Positions 36,401 through 45,974 of a stretch of 64,000 nucleotides of DNA are shown in pieces; positions within the stretch are counted from its first letter, which is position 1; every line of letters starts with the position of its first letter. A program made the position numbers and the translations under genes. Source of the DNA: Ophiura sarsii (lineage: Eukaryota > Echinodermata > Ophiuroidea > Amphilepidida > Ophiuridae); assembly GCA_035610835.1 (NCBI GenBank), contig CM069442.1, positions 58,755,950-58,819,949 on the forward strand. The letters run 5' to 3'. The notes beneath the pieces were generated by a model. That model was not told the origin of the DNA. It did not search any database and saw only the letters and a list, made by a program, of their open reading frames with translations.

Positions 36401-37423
36401 TTGAACCATACCTTTAGCATAATAAATGCCACTTTTTTAGAATGAAATGGACATATAAAGCCATGCATGAATATTCTAATTTCATCAGTTATTTCTTTAT
36501 GCCACAAATGTACTGGCATTTTAGGCTATTTTACCGAGGTTGAATTATCCCAAGTTACATTCAGCATTGTTCAAAAGGATTACTGTATTATTTGAAATTT
36601 GCAATTTCAATATCCTTAAAGACAGCTTCCACTCAGGGTTTCTAGCCACATCCAGTTCTCTTGAGAATTTGACAAGGTTACATTTCTCCTTGTTAACTCT
36701 GTACAGTCTGTCATCAAGTTAGCAGGTGTATGACCAGTTCGTCTGTGGTAAACCACTAAAGTGGTAGGCCAGCTTGAACAAGGATCCACATGGGCCCTAT
36801 TATGATTGACCTGATAGTTAAGTCCCTAAATCAAACATATTTAGCCACAAAAGTTCATTTAGGCCTAACAACATTCTGAATACCATTCATCCCAAGAAAT
36901 TACAGGTTGGTCTGTTTCAATGATCACCATTGGACAAATATTGGCAAAAACATGCAAGTGATAAAACGTCTATTTTTAATGACATTGCTTTAAGCATTCA
37001 ATTGTTTCACACATGCTATAATTGGAGACATGTAGACATGGTCTACTTGTGACAGTTTGTGTCACATTTGCTCTCGCTCAAGATCATTTACCCTAAAGGT
37101 AATAATGGCTATTGACTGTCACAACCTCATACAGGACAGGATACGACCTGCTTTTTTCCCAACCATACATGCACACACTCTGAAATGTCACATGGGGGCC
37201 TACAACATTTCAAAAACATATCCGTTTCTGCTGAATACATTTCATTCAAATCTCTTATTGGTCATCAGAAGATCCAGTGCAAATATTTTCAATCAACTCA
37301 GGAAGTTAATGGTATGCAGACATACTATTTTATTGGACGTTATTATTGTTAGGTGAAATTCAAAGGTAAGGTAATTCATAAATGCTGCTATACGGTATTG
37401 TGAATTACAGGTCATGGGGTTGT
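36401..37423. other. Unassigned AT-rich DNA
   Basis: No recognised gene. The open frame 37057-37356 has no known domain. Confidence 0.4.
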
Positions 37424-37621
37424 TAATAATAATAATAGATGGTTTTATAAGGCGCAAAAACCTTCCAAGGAACTCAGAGTGTGCAAAACAAACAAGAAAC
37501 AAACAAACAATTCATTCTGTGAATCAGGAAACACCTGGCGGAAGAAATGAGTTTTTAACTGGTTTTTGAGTTTTGGGGTGTTGCGAAGGCTGTCTGAAAG
37601 TGAATTCCAGACAGCCGACAC
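37424..37621 (-). mobile_element. LINE 3' fragment (L2/CR1-like reverse transcriptase C-terminus)
   Basis: On the minus strand, a frame open from 37621 to a stop at 37445 reads VSAVWNSLSDSLRNTPKLKN followed by QLKTHFF. This is the WNSLxxxLRxxxxLxxxLKTHFF signature of L2-type reverse transcriptase C-termini. The 3' end continues with GGTTTTTGCGCCTTATAAAA and a short ATT tail (about 37424-37437). It is 5'-truncated at about 37622. Confidence 0.85.
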
Positions 37622-38278
37622 TTAGAGTTTCATTACCTACTTGTTTTTCACCCGTCTTCTTTTCTCTTTCGCTCTTCGACATACGAAATTAAAAATAATA
37701 AAAGTCAGCGAAACAATTCACACACTTGACTTCATACTCAGAAAATGGGTCCAGCGTTTTTGTATTTCACCTCACTGCGTTATAATAGCACCAAAAAAAT
37801 GTATAATTTATGACATGCGAAGAAGTCGTCCCCTAATAGTACACCATAAATTAAAGACATGCATGCTTGCATATAGAATTGCTAATGACAAAGAATGGAT
37901 GGGTCAATATACAGCATCAGAGTCCTGTTCCATAAAAAGTAAGAAAAGTCAAGTCCATAGGGAGAAATAATCTATCTGAGATATCGGTTACAGGCAGTAC
38001 CTGCAAAGCATTAGATAACGAGTAGAATTTGATGTCGAGGTATTTCATGCCCAATGAACACACTTGTTTGGCAATTATAGCTCTGTCAGATTTGAATGAT
38101 TTTGCGTGGTGCTATTTACATTTTCAATGTTTAGATATACCTATTCATATAAAATGTAGAAATTTGGCCTATGCATATTTTCATCAACATTTTTGATGAA
38201 ATAAAAGCTTACATTAACTTACTTGAGACAGGTAACTTACCATAAATATTTTTGGTTTTATTTAGACTTAGAGCGTGT
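37622..38278. other. Unassigned DNA
   Basis: The open frame 37641-37970 is basic and has no recognised domain. No repeats are recognised. Confidence 0.4.
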
Positions 38279-38690
38279 GGGGCACTGCAAAAAGTAAACG
38301 CTAATAAACGCTAAGTTTCAATGGGTCAGTTTTTAATCCCCCCTGTTTCTACTCGCGAAAAGTTACCGCTAAGTTTATCAATCCTAGTCTATGGGCCACG
38401 ACATTTGACCTTTTGTAATACCAAATAATGCCACCGCACCTGAAAAAGATTGCTTCACAATAATGTGTATAACCCAGCGTGACACGGTTCACGGCGCAAA
38501 CGCTAAGAATCGCCTTTCTGTTTCTATTGGGTTTATTGCCGATTATTGCCGGTTCCAAACCTGGTTTGTGAAGGTTTTTGGGATTACCAAAAATACCGAT
38601 TATTGCCGGGTTCTGCCTGTTTCTACTGGGCAAACTTAGCATTTATTAGCGGTTTCTTCCCCAGCAGAAACACTCTCATAGATTCATTAA
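38279..38690 (-). repeat. Interspersed DNA repeat, related to 5753-6330
   Basis: In reverse orientation this block matches 5818-6240 through GTGTATAACCCAGCGTGACA, GACCTTTTGTAATACCAAA and CTGTTTCTACTCGCGAAAA. Ends contain AACGCTAATAAACGCTAAG on the left and CTTAGCATTTATTAGCGGTT on the right, an imperfect terminal inverted repeat. Confidence 0.7.
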
Positions 38691-38779
38691 AATTTAGCGT
38701 AAAGAACGGAATATCTCATGTCTATTTAAGATGCAGATACCTTCATCTCTCAAACATAAATTACACACACAATCATCGA

Positions 38780-39425
38780 GGGTCATTCAATAAGCTCTAC
38801 CTCCTCTCTCATAACATCGCTAATGTGAATGTCTGTCTCATGACATTTGTCATGATTATAGCTCTGAATCATAGCTACACATTTACAGAAAATCATAATT
38901 GATATCTGTTTATGGAAAACAATGAATGATATCTGAATATATAAGTCAGTAAGGTAGCAAATGTAGAAAATAATCTCTATGAGAGACTTGTAATTCCTCC
39001 ATTTAGTCCTGTATTTTAAAGATCTCTTAGTTCTAATGAAAATCAAATATGACTTTTGCAGGCTCTCTAGGGGAGGGTTAAACTTAATGGTTATCCTGAT
39101 CTGGTTCTGGCTAATCAGAGAGCATATTGCTTTATAAGATATCAGTCAACTTTATTGTTTATAGTCTGTTAATTAGATGTTTAATTGACTGATAGTCTCT
39201 TAGAATTTGCCAAATGAATAACACGATATTTTGCTGTTTTTCATCCGTTTCTGTCACACTAAATGGAAGTTTGGTTTTCACTGCATCTCCAGAAAAGTAC
39301 AACCATTACTCAGATCAATTTATAATTAATTTGTAGCTGGAGCTCAAAGCTACAATTGTGTAATATTTCATAAGACTGGCTATAACAGAGTTAGGAGCTA
39401 GGAGGTAGAACTTATTGAATGACCC
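38780..39425. mobile_element. Mariner-like non-autonomous element
   Basis: Left GGGTCATTCAATAAGCTCTA then CCTCCT is mirrored by right AGGAGGTAGAACTTATTGAA then TGACCC. Weaker symmetry (TAGCTCTGA...TAGCTACA against TGTAGC...AGCTCAAAGCTA) continues for roughly 110 bp. TA follows the right end, but the left flank reads GA, so the TA duplication is incomplete. No transposase is present. Confidence 0.75.
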
Positions 39426-40214
39426 TAGTATATAAACCAGGAATATTAAAATGGATGGTTGATAACAATTAAACAATGGTTTTATCTCATAAATCCCTTT
39501 CAGCTCCACAGAATGCTTGAGCACTCTTAGCAATTAAAATAAATATTTAGAAATACAGGGTGCCTCAAACAATTACAACGCATCTGTAGGTGATCGTAAC
39601 TTCCTGAATAAGTGTTGTAATAGAACAATTCAAACAATAAAATGAAGTCAGATTAGTTGTCTAAAATTTGAAGAAAACCGTGTTTGATTCGGTTCAGTAA
39701 TCGGGGAGGAATTCGCATTTACGTAAAAGTGTCAAAGAATACTTTCATCCCAGTTTGCTCATTGAGTGATTCAGACAACACATACAAAGAATCAATCAAT
39801 TATACTTCTCTCAAAGATAACATTCATTAACTTGTTTTTCTTGTTCTATTTTTATCTTTTAAGCTTTATAATATGCCACTTATCAACCAAGCTCAACATA
39901 ATATTGCTCACAGAAGTTGTCAAGGTTATTTTCATCACATTTTAAACTTGATATTAGTAAATGTTGAAGTTTACTTTCGTCAATTCGCATGATATCTTCA
40001 ATCTTTTTATCACAATTGAAAACAAAACGATGGCTAGCCTGAACATTGTCAGTTATTAACCGAGTTCAAGATAACCAATAAAAAAAACTGCACATGAAAA
40101 ATATCAAGGTTTTTATCTTCACATTTTCAACATGATGAAAATAAAGGCTGAAATCATGTTTACTATTGCCAATTTTGCACAAAGGTCAAATTATTAACGC
40201 AAATGAAAACAAGA

Positions 40215-40547
40215 TGAAGGGGCACTGAGAGATTGCTGAGAAAAAAAGGTTTCAATAGATTAAGTTAGGAACCCTGTAGTGTAATAATATATGGGAAAAG
40301 GGTTGAATGATGGCGCTAGATAGAAATTTGGTTGAAGCAATTAATGTTGTGAGTGGTGTTGATCATTTTGATGTGATCTATATCGAAATAACCAAATCAT
40401 GAATTTGTACACGATAGATGGCAAATTAAGGTAAACGGTTTCAGATGGTAGTTAGTATATGCCCAAGTATTAGGTAAGTGCAAATAAAATAGATTTCCAG
40501 AAAAATTGAGGGCGCCCTCCAATATGTATCTCATAGCACCCCTTTAA
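40215..40547. mobile_element. TTAAAGGGGCA-family MITE
   Basis: Left TGAAGGGGCACTGAGAGATT and right ATCTCATAGCACCCCTTTAA are degraded inverted ends of the family seen at 31162. The right half shares TTTCAGATGGTAGTTAGTAT and ATTGAGGGCGCCCTCC with the 31162 and 54798 copies. Confidence 0.8.
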
Positions 40548-40725
40548 GGTTAATTTCAATTAAAAGAGTAATGGTAAATCTCTCTCCTTACAATGAGTTG
40601 AATTGTTGTTGTTTTTCTTTTTCTGGTTATTATGAGTGTTACAATCGATCACTCGGTACTCTTATAACATGAAGAATGCACTTATCAAAGTATTCAACAG
40701 TGCTGGCTTATTGAAAAGAGAATTA

Positions 40726-41541
40726 GGCCGTATTCATAAAAATAAGTAATTACTAACTAGTAAATGCTATAAGTAAAAGCAACAGCTAGGTAAGTAAAAG
40801 GTCTAGTCTAAGCAATTGCTCAAAATGTTATTCATAACCATTTGCTAAATGATTACATGTGTTACTTGCCACAGCTAGTAAGTTCTCAAGTAGTTGCTAT
40901 TGTACTACAGTACCATCCACAAAAGGGGGTGGCAAAATGGTTCACTATTAGAGACATTTTGTAGTCTTGCTCATCCCTAGCTAATATAAGTTACTCATTA
41001 GTATCTTTTATTTCGCCAACGGACGTTTGGTACCCTGGATCTGACAAATATGCCAAAGTCGTCTCCATTTGTGCCACTGGTGTCAAACGTCCACCACGAG
41101 TCTCGGTATTTGGTGGTATGAAGGTGTCTGCAAGCCATTCCACATTTTGTTTTTCAAACCTAAATAAAGTTCTGTAAGTGGTAGGGTTGACTTCATCACG
41201 ATTAAGCCTGATGTTATACACCTTAGGTTGTGGTCTTCGAGGTAAAAACATGGCAGAAGATGTGATATGTCTGTACTGGCTAAACAGCAAGCCACAAATG
41301 AGGTGCTTGTACAATCACTAGTAAATGCTAGTCAAAGGTCATTTTTATGAATACAAATTGAAGTAGGTGCTGATTTCTCTGGCATTTACTTTTAAGTAAA
41401 AAGCAATTACTAATGCTTAAACTTTGCAGCTTTTACTTCAAAGTCATTGCTTATTTCTATGAATAAACATTTAAGTAAAAGGTTAGTAAAAGGGGGTTGT
41501 TACTTTAGTAAAAGCAATTACTTATTTTTATGAATACGGCC
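40726..41541 (-). mobile_element. Internally deleted Harbinger element
   Basis: Termini GGCCGTATTCATAAAAATAA (left) and TTATTTTTATGAATACGGCC (right) are perfect inverted repeats, continuing through GTAATTAC. Subterminal repeats of AAGTAAAAG and TAGTAAAAGCAATTACT are numerous at both ends. Flanks are AATTA and TAATT, which can be read as a 4-bp AATT duplication or a TTA/TAA pair. It carries a HARBI1-like fragment on the minus strand (40991-41314). It sits inside the 39556 element. Confidence 0.9.
40991..41314 (-). pseudogene. HARBI1-like nuclease N-terminal fragment
   Basis: The 107-codon frame contains LNRDEVNPTTYRTLFRFEKQ, then NVEWLADTFIPPNTETRGGR, LTPVAQMETTLAYLSDPGYQ and TSVGEI. This follows the N-terminal layout of HARBI1/Harbinger transposases, in which an FRFSKE-like helix and an RGxxLTPxxQ motif are followed by the ALRYLATGSFQxxVGD-like helix-turn-helix. 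The catalytic DDE domain is absent: after TSVGEI the frame runs into six unrelated residues and stops near the right-hand subterminal region. It is a non-functional remnant in a deleted element, not the host HARBI1 gene. Confidence 0.8.
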
Positions 41542-42150
41542 TAATTGAGTATGATGTAGTCACCTGCGCAAACGAAAATCTGTATAATAACACACTTGGG
41601 TGGAAGTGTTCTTTGACTACTGTTACATGATCGCTCATTTCTCCGTAATTACTGAACCGAATCAAATGCGGTTTTCTTCAAATTATTGCCAACTAATTTG
41701 ACTTTATTTTGTTGTTTGACTTGTTCTATTCCAATCAGGCCTTGAAATAAGAAATGAAAAGGGCAGGCAATTTGAAAGGGGCACCAGCTTTATCCAAGGA
41801 CATTAGGGTCCATATCCAAACTCTCAGTGATTTTAAAGCATTTTTCTAGCGATTTTACAACGGTTTTCCAACGGTATTTCGTTCTATTGTTAAAAGCATC
41901 GGAAAAAGATCGGTGATTAACTAGAAACCTCTCTACTTATCTGGCGTTAACAATAGAACTATTGTAGTACTCTCGATGGCTAATCGCGACACTCCTCAAA
42001 CCCCGACTCAAACGAGATATGTTTGTAGCCGCCTATTCATTGCTAGGCTTATTGTAATCCACTCGTTAACGTCATAAGAATAATCCTCCTTGAAGTGGCC
42101 TTTAAAGACTATTGTTCAGCCGTGGATGATTTTAGAGTAAGCAGTACAAG

Positions 42151-42177
42151 CAGGGAGGTGTCAATGACACCTCCCTG
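42151..42177. repeat. 13-bp-arm palindrome inside the tRNA-bearing element
   Basis: CAGGGAGGTGTCA and TGACACCTCCCTG flank a single A. GTACAAGCA occurs just outside on both sides, extending the local repeat. It is GC-rich compared with the surroundings. Confidence 0.9.
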
Positions 42178-42371
42178 GTACAAGCATGGATAATGTTATC
42201 ATTGAATACTAAACAATATGGGAGCCATAAAACATACAACGTGTTATTGTTTTCTGGTATAGGCATAATGTGTGTAATCAAGTAGCATTATGAATCTTAC
42301 TCCCCTAAATAGTGTCATTTTTCTGCGTTTTTAGACTATTTAAGAATGTTGCATACACTCTGAACGTGACC

Positions 42372-42560
42372 TAATAAATAATAAATAAATAATAAATATG
42401 AAGAAATTAAGTAATTAATGTAAATAAATAATATATAGATTAATAATTATATCAATAAAATAGTATATTAAGGCCTATTTATAATTAATTGATTGATAAA
42501 TAATTAAATAAACATCAACAATTAAGAAAGTAAATACAAAATAAATAAATAACGTTAAAA
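42372..42560 (+). repeat. AATAAAT-rich low-complexity tract
   Basis: Irregular AATAAATAAT and AATTAATTGATT words fill this stretch of the tRNA-bearing element. No coding capacity. Confidence 0.8.
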
Positions 42561-42699
42561 TTATGTCAATATAAATGAAAACCCCGAACGGACGTATAAT
42601 GAGAGAACAATAATATATATTATATTTCGGCATACTTAAAACCCTAACCGACCTCTACCCAGACTCGACCGCTCTAAGTATAGAGCACAAGGAATATAA

Positions 42700-42771
42700 A
42701 CCGCCACAAAGATTCGAACGTACGGCCTGCTGATTGAGAGTCCTAATCTTTACCAACTGAGCTATTTCGAT
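42700..42771 (-). tRNA. tRNA-like sequence, apparent anticodon CTC
   Basis: On the minus strand an A-box-like TAGCTCAGTTGGTAAAG, an anticodon-loop-like CTCTCAA and a B-box-like CGTTCGAATC occur at correct tRNA spacing for 72 bases. Acceptor ends pair at 5 of 7 positions. The D stem, T stem and anticodon stem are poorly paired (2 of 5 in the anticodon stem), so this is more likely a decayed tRNA gene or tRNA-derived promoter than a working tRNA. If functional, CTC would read a glutamate codon. Confidence 0.5.
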
Positions 42772-42885
42772 TTTCCTGAAATCCTCAGCGCTTTATACCC
42801 AAATATAGTTCTCATTCAACTATTCCCTAAATACACACGGTATGTTGAACCATATTACTTTTGTTTGTTATTGCGTTCACATAGC

Positions 42886-42957
42886 GCATAGTTGGCTCAG
42901 CAGTAGAGCATTGGACTAGTAAACCGGAGGTCGTGGGTTCGAATCCTATCACGTCTT
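42886..42957 (+). tRNA. tRNA-like sequence, apparent anticodon AGT (Thr)
   Basis: TGGCTCAGCAGTAGAGC forms a fully paired D arm (GCTC with GAGC). CTAGTAA is a canonical anticodon loop with AGT. GTGGGTTCGAATCCTAT forms a five-pair T arm with a canonical TTCGAAT loop. The anticodon stem has 2 Watson-Crick pairs plus 2 G-T pairs and one mismatch, and the acceptor stem barely pairs. It is the best of the three, but still looks like a pseudogene. A TTTTATTTT run follows and could terminate RNA polymerase III. Confidence 0.6.
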
Positions 42958-43582
42958 GAAATTTTATTTTAATCGTTTATATACAATTTTTTTATTAGTT
43001 TTCGATATTGTTTATCATTTTGTATAATTATTCATTATTGTTCAATTATAGTTTATTTTGGCATGTGGAATTATTTACGATTTCATTTTAATTTTCCACT
43101 GACTGTTTAGTGTGCATGGCATCATGAAATGTGAATGAACCGCGGTATACCACCGAACTGTCCTACTCCTATATGCAACAGGCCAATACAATAGAAACTT
43201 GTTGTGTGTTATTATCGATTGAGCTAAACTTGTTACAAATGCCAGCCGTTATGTAATACAAATCAATGTGCCTGTATTATTATTATTGAAATAATGTTTC
43301 GGTGGTGTAGGAAATAGGAAAATCGATTCAAGGACATGAGCCGACTGGCTTCTTATTTACATAACAATTGGCCTTTGCAGATCATGTTCATAGACTAGCT
43401 AGGGCCATTCAATGTAGGCCTAGGAGTAAACACAATTATATTTACAGGACATTCTTTATCGCAGTGAAATTGCAAAAGAAAAAAAGTATCATTCAACATT
43501 CAATAAATATAGCGAACGATAAGCAATCCTGTCAATTTATAAAAACAAACAGTGTAATAACAAAACAGAAAAGAAAACCATC

Positions 43583-43654
43583 CCCATCCGCAGGATTCGA
43601 ACCACTGACCTCATGATTGTGAAGCCGGCGCTTTGACGTTTGAGCTAATGAAGG
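43583..43654 (-). tRNA. tRNA-like sequence, apparent anticodon CAC (Val)
   Basis: On the minus strand TTAGCTCAAACGTCAAAGC resembles a D arm, TTCACAA an anticodon loop with CAC, and GTGGTTCGAATCC a B box, at correct spacing. The acceptor ends start CC and end GGG, pairing at the outer 3 positions. The anticodon stem pairs at 2 of 5. Probably decayed. It lies 630 bp from the Thr-like copy in the same transposon and on the opposite strand. Confidence 0.5.
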
Positions 43655-44069
43655 CTATACATAAACGTTTTGAAGAAAAACATTACATAGGGTTCAAAAT
43701 ACAAATATCTCTTAAATCGGAGGCTAAAATGCTTTATATTTCGATTGGTGTGCATTTTTAATATGGGTTATCGCCCAAAAGTTGATTATATGCTGAAGGA
43801 GATTGTAATTCTGATTTCATTATAATGCATAACACTATTTTTTGAAACGATTCTAGACATTTCGTTCGTAAATAAATTTCACCATTACGTTTGATCGATT
43901 AAAATTCGCGGCAAATACTGCGCCGAACAATAGATGAATAGAGTGAGAGTAAACAACATGCTACACTCGTGATGGAGCGGTAGCTTAATTTATATTTCTA
44001 GACGACCAGATACAATGATCGGCGGTGAACGTAAACATTTTATGATCGGATTTAAAAAGCTTATAGTAT

Positions 44070-44140
44070 TTCTTAAAGAATATAACACAACCTTCCTTGC
44101 GCTTTGATCTGTCTGCTTCACTAATTGAGCCATTGAGAGT
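44070..44140 (-). other. Possible fourth tRNA-like remnant at the right arm boundary
   Basis: On the minus strand, reading inward from the right terminal repeat, CAATGGCTCAATTAGTGAAG resembles a tRNA D arm and overlaps the last bases of the repeat. No convincing anticodon or T arm follows. The A-box resemblance may be coincidental. Confidence 0.2.
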
Positions 44141-44471
44141 ACTACAATAGTTCTATTGTTAACGCCAGATAAGTAGAGAGGTTTCTAGTTAATCACCGAT
44201 CTTTTTTCGATGCTTTTAACAATAGAACGAAATACCGTTGGAAAACCGTTGTAAAATCGCTAGAAAAATGCTTTAAAATCACTGAGAGTTTGGATATGGA
44301 CCCTTATGTACTTTTGAATAGAGTAAAAACAGCCAAAAATTGATTGCATCAAGGCTACTAGGTGGGGCATCAAAGGCAATTGCCTTTGATTAATTCAAGC
44401 CTTGATTCCAACACTTATTTAGCAAAGTATGATCACCGAAAGGTGCGTTGTAAATTTGTTTGAAACAGCCC

Positions 44472-45005
44472 ATTAAATAATTTGTCTGTATCTCACAAAT
44501 GAAACTCATATAATCATGTTTGGTATGATTTTAAAACTTGAAATGGCCTTTACAACTTGAATCAGATAGCAAGGACATTACAAATGTGGTACAATGCTAT
44601 GATCTCAAAGGTCAAAGGTTAAAATTGAAACCCTAAAATGAATTTGTATTGCCATCTTTTTCAGGATCAAATTCATTCCTTCTTTGCCATCAAAATCAAA
44701 ATCCCAAGTAACATGGTATCTTCCAGACAGCACAAATAAAGCATTAAGTCACCATTAAGCACTGAACTTGAATATATGTCAGCCTTAGGTTTAGTTATGG
44801 TATATTATTATATTATTATAGCTTTTAGTTATTGTTATTGTATGTCTGATGGCATGTCTGCTCACTGAATTTGCATTGTCATATAGCAATACAACCAAAG
44901 TGCACTTGATGCATCTTGACTGGTCATCTGTCTATCATAATAGGCACAGCTTTATAAGGAGAGGATGGTTTATAAACACATTATGCTGTGCTTATTTATT
45001 TAGTG
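44472..45005. other. Unassigned DNA
   Basis: No recognised gene or terminal repeat. Confidence 0.45.
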
Positions 45006-45252
45006 TTAACCCTTTCCACACGGCAGGCGTCTGCAGACTACATTCCAAAATTTCACAAAATGTTTTAAAATTGTCGAAATTATTGAATTTCATTACCATA
45101 TTTGGAATCACCATGAGAAATACATTGAAATAAGTACAAACATGTCTAGTATTTGGTCAGTAATCCTTGAGATAGACTTTGAAACTTAGGAAAGGTTTCT
45201 GAACAATCTGTTTTGTGTTTGGTAAAACAAATAGCCGCATGGAAAGTGTTAA
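45006..45252 (+). mobile_element. piggyBac-like MITE
   Basis: TTAA (45006-45009) then CCCTTTCCACACGGC; right end GCCGCATGGAAAGTG then TTAA (45249-45252). The CCCTTT start is the classic piggyBac terminus. The body matches 2270-2510 in the same orientation. Non-coding. Confidence 0.9.
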
Positions 45253-45974
45253 TTCAAAGACGTGATATTCTATATTTGCTTTCTATAGGCACTTTCAAAA
45301 GTTGAAATTGGATGAGCACTATGTCTGTTAAAAGTGTTTGATCTAAGAATGTAGTTTCACTGGTAAATTGAGTACATCTTCAAGTACTCTCGTTGCATCA
45401 TATAAATACATCCCACCCTTATACCGCCATAAAAGATTCATCTCTAAAAGCTATCTACATATAAGTTGTGTTTTCATTGTCCATTGTTTTCAATGTTCCA
45501 TAACTCTGTGAAAGGATTTGTATTAATTGCATTTTCCAATTAGTGAATGCAAATGGTATTACCTCTTATGAACGCTGGAGTATCTAATTGTACATTAGGC
45601 TACTTCAAAATGGAAAAATATTTCATTGGAATGAGTTAGAGAGTCATGTAAAAAAATATTTTTAGAGAATGGATTTAGCTTATGATTTGATTCAAGAACA
45701 GTTTGTCTTGCACAGGGCCCAGGGGAGGTATAATGTTGAAATCATCTGTGTGAACGAAAACTCGGATTAAGGATGCTTTTTCCTTTTTGAGAATCCGCGT
45801 TAAGGTAGTTTTTAAGAGTACATTCACACGAATGATTATTACTTTTATACATGAGTGGCCACCCCCACCCGGCACAAGGCCTGTAAAATAAAAATAAAGG
45901 AACATATTCCTGCCAAATCGCACTGATATTCATTGCATGATCACAAGTTTTACTGCTTAATCATAAGGTTCATT
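45253..45974. other. Unassigned DNA
   Basis: No gene is recognised. The last part (about 45925-45970) begins the degenerate TTCATTGCATGATCA repeat that continues after the 45975 element. Confidence 0.4.

Larger units (their letters stand above)
41806..44303. mobile_element. 2.5-kb element with 176-bp terminal inverted repeats and tRNA-like cargo
   Basis: Terminal repeats at 41806-41981 and 44128-44303 are about 99% identical inverted copies starting GGGTCCATATCCAAACTCTC. TTA lies directly outside both (41803-41805 and 44304-44306). Within each arm, GTTCTATTG and CAATAGAAC form an internal hairpin. The interior has no transposase but carries three tRNA-like sequences (42700, 42886, 43583), a possible fourth at the right arm boundary, a 27-bp palindrome at 42151 and an AATAAAT-rich stretch (about 42372-42560). 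A TTA duplication and GGG start fit PIF/Harbinger, but arms this long are unusual there. Near-identical arms imply recent activity. Confidence 0.9.
41736..44404. mobile_element. hAT element, 2669 bp, containing a second transposon
   Basis: Ends CAGGCCTTGAAATAAG (left) and TTAATTCAAGCCTTG (right) are imperfect inverted repeats. Flanks ATTCCAAT (41728-41735) and ATTCCAAC (44405-44412) match at 7 of 8. Removing this element and one flank rejoins the broken terminal repeat of the 39556 mariner-like element. Only about 70 bp on the left and 100 bp on the right belong to the hAT itself; the rest is the 41806-44303 element. Confidence 0.88.
39556..44471. mobile_element. Mariner-like element hosting nested insertions
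   Basis: The left end (TA then CAGGGTGCCTCAAACAATTA) starts an arm of about 180 bp that is matched, inverted, in two pieces on the right: 41570-41735 (with TTTGAAGAAAACCG and TTTGATTCGGTTCAGTAAT in common) and 44405-44471 (GGTGCGTTGTAAATTTGTTT). The split is caused by the hAT at 41736-44404. The body also holds a MITE (40215) and a deleted Harbinger (40726). The right terminus GAAACAGCCC is degenerate. Confidence 0.8.

Noticed and set aside
37057..37356. 99-codon open frame
   Set aside because: No recognised motif, no splice signals, AT-rich composition. Treated as chance.
40991..41314. Host HARBI1 gene
   Set aside because: It is an N-terminal fragment enclosed by perfect Harbinger terminal repeats and lacks the catalytic domain.
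42886..42957. A functional threonine tRNA gene
   Set aside because: D and T arms are good, but the acceptor stem barely pairs and the anticodon stem has a mismatch, so it is reported only as tRNA-like.
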